Shown piece by piece: positions 45,441 through 51,316 of a stretch of DNA of 51,316 nt; within the stretch, counting starts at the first letter, position 1, and each line of letters opens with the position of its first letter. Source of the stretch: Candidatus Stoquefichus sp. (lineage in GTDB: Bacteria > Bacillota_I > Bacilli_A > Erysipelotrichales > Coprobacillaceae). The translations under genes were made by a program, and so were the position numbers. The notes under the pieces are model-generated. The model saw only the letters and a list, made by a program, of their open reading frames with translations. It had not been told where the DNA came from and made no database searches. The DNA is taken from assembly GCA_021768625.1 (NCBI GenBank), contig JAETUM010000014.1, positions 1 to 51,316 on the forward strand. The letters are read 5' to 3'.

Positions 45441-47345
45441 ATGAACAAAAAAGAAAAATTAAGACAACAGTTATTAGAACAAACATTTGGAAAAAATGCT
45501 AAAAATAGAAGATTGACTCCACTAGATATGAAACAAGATATCGATAGTTTTTCAGGAGAACTGGAAGATATATTAAAATTTCAACAAGATCATATCACAG
45601 AGTTATCACAATCTTTAAGCCAAGAAGATATTGATAGATTAAATCATGAAATGGAAAAGGATTTTGGAGTTAAGATTGTTTCATCAAAAAAAGAAGTTGA
45701 TGTTGATTTGTTGAAAAAAGTTGAAGATGACTTAAATAAAAAATGGCGTTATGATGATATGATTCATCAATTGCTATCATCCATGAAAAAAGTTACTTTA
45801 ATGAATAAGAATGAATATTCTTTTCTGTTTTATAATGTTGATGGAAATGATGTAAAAAATATCATGAGTGATTATGCAAATATGGTTTATGAAGAAAAGA
45901 TAGCATATTTTAGTTTTCTTAATTATACTCAGCAATTAGATGTTTTTTATCAAGATATATATCGTTGTTTATATGGAAATGAAAAGATGATTGTTATTGA
46001 TTATTTGGAACTTTTGCCTATACCATTTATGCAACCTTTATTATCTTTATTAAAAAATAAAGAAATGGTACTTACAAAAAGATATGTTGAAGTCAATGGA
46101 TGTTTAAAAGAAACTAATAATCAATTGGTTAAAGACGCCATATCATCGTTGAAATGGGAAAATAAATATATTATTTTAATAACACATGACTCACTTAATC
46201 ATTTAACCAATCAATTTGGTGATCCATTTATTAAAGGGATTGATGAATGTATTGAATATCATCAATTAAAAAAAGAAGATTATCAACAACTCTTATTAGA
46301 TAAGTATAATATATGGAAAGAAAATGTTGAAAAACATATTCATATTGTATGGAATGATTGTCAAATTTATGAATACTTATTAGATAAAAAGATTGTGCTG
46401 GAGGATATTGATAATTACTTTGATCAGATTTTTGAAAAGTTGATTGATTTTAAAGAACAATATCAATTATCACAAGTTAGTTTTCTTTATCAAGATAATC
46501 AGTTATATATTCAAATAATGAATGAAAAGATAGATATATTTAAAGAAAATGACAGTCAATTTAATGATATAGATCAACAATTACAAGAACTTGTTGGATT
46601 ACAAGAAGTAAAAGATTATTTAAAATCTTTGAAACAGTATTATGAAACTATGCAAAAAAGAAAACAACAGGGAAAGAAGGTTATGGAAGTTAGTAAACAT
46701 ATGATTTTTACTGGACATCCTGGGACTGGAAAAACTACTGTTGCGAGAATTTTAGCACAGTATTTAAAATCATTAGGTATATTGAAAAGTGGACATTTAA
46801 TAGAAGTTTCTAGGAAAGATTTGGTAGGACAGTATGTGGGACATACAGCTGTACAAACCAGTCAAGTCATTACTTCTGCATTAGGTGGTGTTCTATTCAT
46901 AGATGAAGCTTATTCTTTATATCGTGGTAAAGATGATAGTTTTGGCTTAGAAGCAATTGATACGTTGGTAAAAGCAATGGAAGATAATCGTGATGAATTT
47001 GTTGTGATACTTGCTGGTTATCAAAAAGAAATGGAACTTTTTTTAGAATCTAATTCAGGCTTACGTTCGCGTTTTTCTAATATTATAGAGTTTAAGGATT
47101 ATACAGGTGAAGAACTTTATCGTATTGCATGTTCTATTGCAAAAGGAAAAGAATATATCATAGATGAGTCATGTAAAGAACCACTTATTACATATTTACA
47201 ACAAACAAATCAAAAAGAAAGTGGAAATGGAAGATTAGCTAGAAATATTGTTGAAAAAGCAATTATTCATCAAGCAACAAGAGATTGCCAAGATGACTTA
47301 TTGATATTAGAAGATTTTGGATTGGAAGGATGTGAGAATCGTTGA
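45441..47345 (+). CDS. CbbX/SpoVK-like AAA+ ATPase with large N-terminal extension
   Basis: The 634-residue product has a C-terminal AAA+ module: VGLQEVKDYLKSL lead-in, Walker A FTGHPGTGKTT (about 424-431), GQYVGHTA pore-type loop, Walker B GVLFIDEAYSLY (about 483), and an arginine finger in SGLRSRFSN (about 537). This is the CbbX/SpoVK branch of hexameric remodelling ATPases. The first about 380 residues form no domain I know: acidic, helical, with a section VIDYLELLPIPFMQPLL. It leads a six-gene unit and overlaps the next gene by 4 bases. It probably unfolds or remodels a partner, perhaps a membrane protein of the operon. Confidence 0.8.
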   Translation: MNKKEKLRQQLLEQTFGKNAKNRRLTPLDMKQDIDSFSGELEDILKFQQDHITELSQSLSQEDIDRLNHEMEKDFGVKIVSSKKEVDVDLLKKVEDDLNKKWRYDDMIHQLLSSMKKVTLMNKNEYSFLFYNVDGNDVKNIMSDYANMVYEEKIAYFSFLNYTQQLDVFYQDIYRCLYGNEKMIVIDYLELLPIPFMQPLLSLLKNKEMVLTKRYVEVNGCLKETNNQLVKDAISSLKWENKYIILITHDSLNHLTNQFGDPFIKGIDECIEYHQLKKEDYQQLLLDKYNIWKENVEKHIHIVWNDCQIYEYLLDKKIVLEDIDNYFDQIFEKLIDFKEQYQLSQVSFLYQDNQLYIQIMNEKIDIFKENDSQFNDIDQQLQELVGLQEVKDYLKSLKQYYETMQKRKQQGKKVMEVSKHMIFTGHPGTGKTTVARILAQYLKSLGILKSGHLIEVSRKDLVGQYVGHTAVQTSQVITSALGGVLFIDEAYSLYRGKDDSFGLEAIDTLVKAMEDNRDEFVVILAGYQKEMELFLESNSGLRSRFSNIIEFKDYTGEELYRIACSIAKGKEYIIDESCKEPLITYLQQTNQKESGNGRLARNIVEKAIIHQATRDCQDDLLILEDFGLEGCENR

Positions 47346-47974
47346 GAAAGAAGAATATAGAAGTTGTTCATTATCCTTCATTGATACCTTTTATTATTAT
47401 AGGTGTTATTTATATGATAGGAACATTTGTATTACCTATGTATAAATTTTATAGTTATATTATTTTAATTGCTTTATGTGTAGGTATTTATATTTTATTA
47501 AGAAAGATGAATGTTTTTAAAGATCAAATTGTAGAAATCGAAAAACCAATAGAATATGAATATAGTGAGTTAGAGGAGATATGTCAATTGGGTTATGAAC
47601 AAGTTGAATCATTAAAGACACTTGTTGTATCTATTGATAATGTGGAACTTATTAATAATATTAATGATATTATTAAAACAAGTGAAGCTATTTTGAATTT
47701 GGTTGAAGAAAATCAAAGTTTATTTAAAAAAGTAAGAAAGTATTTTCATTACTATCTTGCAGAAATTATTCGTATTGTTCAACAATATGATGACTTTGAA
47801 GAAGATTCCTTAAATAGTCAAAATACAAAGATTTCTAAAGAAAAGATTGAAACGACGATTGCTAAAGCAAACCAAAGTTTTTTAGATTTTTATAATGATT
47901 TATATGATGGAAAAGCCATGGATGTCAATGTGGATTTGAAAGTTTTTGATAGTATGTTAAATAAATTAGATTGA
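47342..47974 (+). CDS. XpaC-like membrane protein
   Basis: TTG start overlapping the AAA stop by 4 bases, with GGAAGGATG upstream. The 210-residue protein has two membrane helices (about 13-31 and 34-51) and a helical cytoplasmic tail ending DVNVDLKVFDSMLNKLD, the pattern of XpaC ('5-bromo-4-chloroindolyl phosphate hydrolysis') proteins. That family name comes from an old plate phenotype and does not prove hydrolase activity. XpaC and TelA genes commonly sit together in Bacillota, as here. Confidence 0.75.
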   Translation: MRKKNIEVVHYPSLIPFIIIGVIYMIGTFVLPMYKFYSYIILIALCVGIYILLRKMNVFKDQIVEIEKPIEYEYSELEEICQLGYEQVESLKTLVVSIDNVELINNINDIIKTSEAILNLVEENQSLFKKVRKYFHYYLAEIIRIVQQYDDFEEDSLNSQNTKISKEKIETTIAKANQSFLDFYNDLYDGKAMDVNVDLKVFDSMLNKLD

Positions 47975-47987
47975 GAGGATGAAGAAA

Positions 47988-49136
47988 ATGGAAGAAGGAA
48001 AGATTCAATTAACATTACCAAAAGAGGAAAAAGAGGATATAAATTTAACTTTACATCCTGAAGAAAAGAAAGAGGAAAAACCTGAAAAAACTATTGAAAT
48101 TGTGAAGATGGAAGATAGTTTATCTAAAGAGGAATTAAAACAGGTAGAAGATTTTTCAAAACAAATTGATATTAGTGAAACAAATGTTATTTTACAATAT
48201 GGGGCAGATGCTCAAAAGAAAATTGTAGAGTTTTCTGATACTGCTTTAAATAAAGTGAAGACAAAAGATTTGGGACAAATTGGTGATATGATAGGTGGTC
48301 TTGTAACTGAATTAAAAGGATTTAATACAGAGGAAGACAAAGGTGGTTTTTTAGGATTGTTTAAAAAGGCTGGAAATAGAGTTGCAGCATTAAAAGCAAG
48401 ATATGATAGTGTAGAGAAAAATGTTGATAAAATTACAGGTGTATTAGAAGATCATCAAATTCAGTTAATGAAAGATATTGCTTTATTAGATGAACTATAT
48501 GAACATAATTTAATCAATTTTAAACAATTAACAATGTATATTTTAGCTGGAAAGAAACGTTTACAGGAGGCCAGAGAGGTAGAATTACCAAAATTGGTTG
48601 AGAAAGCTAAAAAGACAGGGTTACCTGAAGATTCACAAGTTGCTAATGATTATGCAAGTTTCTGTGATCGTTTTGAAAAGAAATTACATGATTTAGAATT
48701 AACACGTATGATTTCTATTCAAATGGGACCTCAAATTCGATTAGTACAAAATAATGATACTTTAATGTCTGAAAAGATTCAATCTACATTAAACAATACA
48801 ATTCCTTTATGGAAATCTCAAATGGTGTTAGCTTTAGGTGTTGAACATTCTAAACAGGCTATGGAAGCTCAAAGAGAAGTTACAGAAATGACAAATGAAT
48901 TATTAAGGAAAAATGCTGAAACATTGAAAATGGCTTCTATTGAAACTGCTAAAGAAGCAGAACGCGGTGTTGTTGAAATGGAAACACTTCAATTTACAAA
49001 TAAACAATTGATTGAAACATTAGATGAAGTTATGAAGATTCAAGATGAAGGACGTCAAAAACGTCGTGAAGCTGAAGTGGAATTATCGCGTATTGAAAGT
49101 GAATTAAAAGCAAAGTTATTAGAGGTTAGAAATTAA
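47988..49136 (+). CDS. telA: TelA-like toxic-anion resistance protein
   Basis: GAGAGGA upstream favours the ATG at 47988 over one at 47979. The 382-residue protein is soluble and almost all helical, with the TelA/KlaA pattern: acidic disordered start, LQYGADAQKKIVEFSDTALN, GFLGLFKKAGNRV, and the long helix ending REAEVELSRIESELK. TelA proteins are linked to tellurite and cell-wall-active antibiotic tolerance; the mechanism is not settled. It is flanked by XpaC-like and LemA-like genes with tiny gaps, so they are co-transcribed. Confidence 0.85.
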   Translation: MEEGKIQLTLPKEEKEDINLTLHPEEKKEEKPEKTIEIVKMEDSLSKEELKQVEDFSKQIDISETNVILQYGADAQKKIVEFSDTALNKVKTKDLGQIGDMIGGLVTELKGFNTEEDKGGFLGLFKKAGNRVAALKARYDSVEKNVDKITGVLEDHQIQLMKDIALLDELYEHNLINFKQLTMYILAGKKRLQEAREVELPKLVEKAKKTGLPEDSQVANDYASFCDRFEKKLHDLELTRMISIQMGPQIRLVQNNDTLMSEKIQSTLNNTIPLWKSQMVLALGVEHSKQAMEAQREVTEMTNELLRKNAETLKMASIETAKEAERGVVEMETLQFTNKQLIETLDEVMKIQDEGRQKRREAEVELSRIESELKAKLLEVRN

Positions 49137-49137
49137 T

Positions 49138-49686
49138 ATGAGTTATACTAAAAAAAGTATAATTGTTAAGGGAATTGTTATTATTGTTATTATTTTGAGT
49201 AGTTTATTGAATGGATATTTACAAATGAATCGTAAAGCTGAAAAAGTAGAAAATATTTTTATGAATGGAGAAGATAAAAATGGTCTTTCTATTCATTATG
49301 ATTTAGAGAAAATTGATGATAGTATGTCTTATTGCATTTCTTTAGCTAAAGCTAATCAACAGGATAATCATCAATATATAAAGAAATTAAATACATTACA
49401 TCAACAGTTTTTATCATTAGAGTCAGTTAAAGAATATAGTCAATGGTATACAGATGTGAAAGATGTTTATCCATTAGCTATAGGGTATTTAGAAGGTCTT
49501 GAGTTAAGCAAAGAACATCAGAAAATGTTATCTAAATATCAAGCTACATATAAATCAGCAACACATACAATTAGCTATTCATCTTATAATCAATATGTAA
49601 GAGATTATAAAGAAGAAACAAGTGGAGTAATAGCAGAAGTTATAAAAAAATTAACTGGTGTAAAGGAGGTTAGTGTTTTTGATTAA
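49138..49686 (+). CDS. Membrane-anchored helical protein, possibly LemA-like
   Basis: The 182-residue protein has one N-terminal membrane helix (about 8-28) and a helical external or cytoplasmic part ending in SYNQYVRDYKEETSG, which recalls the 'YN..V.dYN' motif of LemA. LemA genes are often next to TPM-domain genes, as here. The similarity is weak, so LemA-like is a suggestion. AGAGG precedes the start. The end overlaps the TPM gene, whose AAAGGAGG site lies inside this gene. Confidence 0.55.
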   Translation: MSYTKKSIIVKGIVIIVIILSSLLNGYLQMNRKAEKVENIFMNGEDKNGLSIHYDLEKIDDSMSYCISLAKANQQDNHQYIKKLNTLHQQFLSLESVKEYSQWYTDVKDVYPLAIGYLEGLELSKEHQKMLSKYQATYKSATHTISYSSYNQYVRDYKEETSGVIAEVIKKLTGVKEVSVFD

Positions 49687-50515
49687 AAAATTAAGTGTCT
49701 CATTTCTTGTGTTTCTATTATGTTTGGTTCCAGCTTTTGCCTTAAGTGTTCCCAAGCAAGATAGTTGTATATATGTAAATGATTATGCAGGAGTAATAAG
49801 TGAAAGTACAAAAAAATCTCTTATTTCCATGAATGAATCTTCAGATTATTCTACAGGTGGGTATGTTGTTGTAGCAACATTTGATTTTGTGGAAGGGGAT
49901 TTACATGATTATGCATACAAACTTTTTAACGAATGGGGAGTAGGAGATTCTAAGAATAATAATGGAGTATTATTAGTCTTAGATATTGGCAATGAAAATT
50001 GTGCGTGGATTATAGGGACAGGATTAGAAAGTACTTTAAGCGATGGACGTTGTCAGTCAATTATTGATGATTATTTCAAAGAAGACTTTTTAAATAAAAA
50101 ATATGATAAGGCTGTTTTAAATACAACCAAACAGTTTCTAAAATATATTGAGAATGGAAACTTTAAAGTAAAGGATAACCAATCAGGTATTTTTGGAATA
50201 GATATGGAAAATATATTTATTATTGGAATAGTTTTATTTTTAATCGTTATATCAGTCATTGCTTCTGCACTTTCACCTAGAAGAAGTAGTGGAGGATATA
50301 GACCTAGACGTAGATATCATAGACCGCCACCACCACCTCATCATGGACCAAGTAGACACTATGGACCACGTCCTACAAGAAGAGGACCTGGTAGCTTTGG
50401 AGGACCTGCTTCTAGAAGTCCAAGACCAAGTCGAAGACCATCTCAACCAAGATCAAGCGGTGGAACACATCATAGTGGAGGAAGTAGTAGAGGAACTGGT
50501 GGAACATTAAAATAA
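49679..50515 (+). CDS. TPM-domain (YgcG-like) secreted/membrane protein with Arg/Pro/His/Gly tail
   Basis: AAAGGAGG (49662-49669) gives a TTG start at 49679 (9-base spacing); a GTG at 49673 is too close. The 278-residue product has a signal peptide (to about 24), a TPM domain (about 30-150; YVNDYAGVISESTKKSL, YKLFNEWGVGDSKNNNGVLLV, WIIGTGLE), a membrane helix (about 178-198), and a 75-residue tail rich in Arg, Pro, His, Gly and Ser. TPM domains are reported in photosystem-repair phosphatases and bacterial membrane proteins. If the signal peptide is used, the domain is outside the membrane and the basic tail inside. It belongs to the AAA/TelA operon. Confidence 0.8.
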   Translation: MIKKLSVSFLVFLLCLVPAFALSVPKQDSCIYVNDYAGVISESTKKSLISMNESSDYSTGGYVVVATFDFVEGDLHDYAYKLFNEWGVGDSKNNNGVLLVLDIGNENCAWIIGTGLESTLSDGRCQSIIDDYFKEDFLNKKYDKAVLNTTKQFLKYIENGNFKVKDNQSGIFGIDMENIFIIGIVLFLIVISVIASALSPRRSSGGYRPRRRYHRPPPPPHHGPSRHYGPRPTRRGPGSFGGPASRSPRPSRRPSQPRSSGGTHHSGGSSRGTGGTLK

Positions 50516-50527
50516 AGGAGTTCATAT

Positions 50528-51154
50528 ATGATAGATAAAAATGTTTGCGATGTATGTCGAAGAAAAGTAAATAAGATTAATAATATAGCAAATGTATTAG
50601 AGGGAAGTGTTCTATGTTCTCGTTGTTATGAAAAACTTGAAGGATTTAAGATTATCAAGAAATATCAAGATGTTAATGTACTGGAAGAAGAAAGAAAAAA
50701 GTATGTAGATATTATGCATAGATTAGATTATCCTCAAAAGGTTATTGACGATTTACAACTTCATTTTGACAAAAAGAGAAACTTCATTATTGCTGAAAAT
50801 GAAGTGAAACATTATCTTGTATCCACAAGTTCATATTTAGAAGGGTATACAATTGATGAATATTTAGGGGTTGTATCAGGACACGTTGTTGTTGGTCCAG
50901 GATTCTTTTCATCCTTTAATGCAACAGTGGCTGATTGGACAGGAAGTGAAGCTGATACTTATACAGATAAGCTTGATTCAGCACAAGAAGTTGCACAAAG
51001 AAGAGCAATATTGAAATCTATGCAACTGGGTGGCAATGCTTTGATTGCAATAGATATAGAGCATACAACTTTTTTTAGAGATTTAATGGGAGTTGTTGTG
51101 ACTGGAACAAGTGTAAAAGTGCATAAAAATAAGCAAATAAAAGATGCTGATTAA
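50528..51154 (+). CDS. Zinc-ribbon plus YbjQ (UPF0145)-like protein
   Basis: The 208-residue product has an N-terminal zinc-ribbon pair (C7, C10, C30, C33), a short helical linker, and a YbjQ/UPF0145 domain (about 95-200; VSTSSYLEGYTIDEYLGVVSGHVVVG, LGGNALIAIDIEHT, VVVTGTSVKV). YbjQ-domain proteins form oligomers and were named as heavy-metal-binding; function is unsettled. AAAGGAG precedes the ATG, 13 bases after the TPM gene. Last gene of the operon, followed by a terminator hairpin at 51220-51255. Confidence 0.8.
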   Translation: MIDKNVCDVCRRKVNKINNIANVLEGSVLCSRCYEKLEGFKIIKKYQDVNVLEEERKKYVDIMHRLDYPQKVIDDLQLHFDKKRNFIIAENEVKHYLVSTSSYLEGYTIDEYLGVVSGHVVVGPGFFSSFNATVADWTGSEADTYTDKLDSAQEVAQRRAILKSMQLGGNALIAIDIEHTTFFRDLMGVVVTGTSVKVHKNKQIKDAD

Positions 51155-51176
51155 GTGATATGATAACCTCCTAGTA

Positions 51177-51316
51177 GACAGTGTAAATAATTAAGGCTCC
51201 GTGTCAAGAGTGGAGGATTAAGGGATAGTTATCGAGAGATAGCTATTCCCTTTTTACGTTCTTTAAAGGTAAAAGTATAACTATAACCTAAATGAAGAAT
51301 AATTCTCTTTCTTAAG
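51177..51316. other. Possible insertion-sequence end at right edge
   Basis: GACAGTGTAAATAATTAAG and, further in, CGTGTCAAGAGTG read on the minus strand as CTCTTGACACG-N-TTTACACTGTC, a terminal-repeat style seen in IS256-family elements. The same TTTACAC motif occurs at the left edge near 146-152. No transposase frame can be confirmed before the window ends. Confidence 0.3.
51220..51255 (+). terminator. Terminator of the AAA/TelA operon
   Basis: AAGGGATAG-TTATC-GAGA-GATAG-CTATTCCCTT (one bulged T, one G-U pair), followed by T's. Confidence 0.65.

Noticed and set aside
50259-50510. Plus-strand frame of 83 codons inside the TPM gene
   Set aside because: It is only an alternate-frame reading of the repetitive Arg/Pro/His/Gly tail; its His/Asp-rich content mirrors the same codons shifted.
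51230-51316. Open minus-strand frame of about 28 codons reaching the window edge (ending FTFKERKKGIAISR)
   Set aside because: It could be the end of a transposase, but it is too short to identify and overlaps a plus-strand terminator hairpin, so it is not called.
1-51316. tRNA, rRNA or riboswitch genes
   Set aside because: No cloverleaf, rRNA or known aptamer core was noticed by eye in the gaps; a covariance-model scan would be needed to exclude short ones.

Overview
The window is AT-rich with typical Gram-positive Shine-Dalgarno sites (AAGGAGG), TTG/GTG starts, and many U-tailed hairpin terminators. Gene content (flotillin, RpiR, VanG-type D-Ala-D-Ser cluster, CadC/P-type ATPase, sortase-type giant surface protein, TelA operon) fits a low-GC Bacillota, most likely an anaerobic gut member of the Erysipelotrichia/Coprobacillaceae. 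That placement is inference from style and content; no rRNA or tRNA gene was seen.

Layout. (1) 1-900: the start of an IS256-type transposase on the minus strand, beside a 5'-truncated DUF1700-like gene and a frameshifted DUF4097-type remnant. (2) 909-5504: a small secreted peptide, a lipoprotein, an SRPBCC protein, a flotillin overlapped by an SPL-family radical SAM gene, and a convergent RpiR regulator. (3) 5660-12676: a complete VanG-like glycopeptide-resistance cluster, vanR-vanS / ligase-vanXY-vanT(membrane)-vanT(racemase)-vanY, in which the normally fused VanT is two overlapping genes. (4) 12699-17811: a small unknown gene, a GH1 6-phospho-beta-glucosidase-like enzyme, and a fused ABC ATPase/FtsX-type permease. 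(5) 17877-20471: a metal-efflux operon (CopZ-like protein, Zn/Cd/Pb P-type ATPase, CadC-type repressor) with a perfect palindromic operator. (6) 20677-44102: one 21.9-kb ORF encoding a roughly 7,300-residue wall-anchored protein with three tandem N-terminal repeats and eleven C-terminal SdrD-B-like modules, followed by a membrane-tethered orphan family-5 solute-binding protein. (7) 44318-51154: an unknown acidic protein divergent from a six-gene operon (CbbX-like AAA ATPase, XpaC-like, TelA, LemA-like, TPM-domain and YbjQ-like proteins), probably an envelope or toxic-anion stress system. The last 160 bases hold a terminator and possibly an IS end.

How the genes work together. The van genes would sense a cell-wall signal (VanS/VanR), make D-Ser (VanT pair), join it to D-Ala (ligase), and remove normal D-Ala-D-Ala precursors (VanXY, VanY). 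The cad-type genes sense, traffic and export soft metals. The giant protein is probably a long surface stalk attached by a sortase. The last operon looks like one co-translated envelope module. The least described parts are the giant protein with its orphan binding protein, the split VanT, and the AAA/XpaC/TelA/TPM/YbjQ module with its unknown divergent partner.
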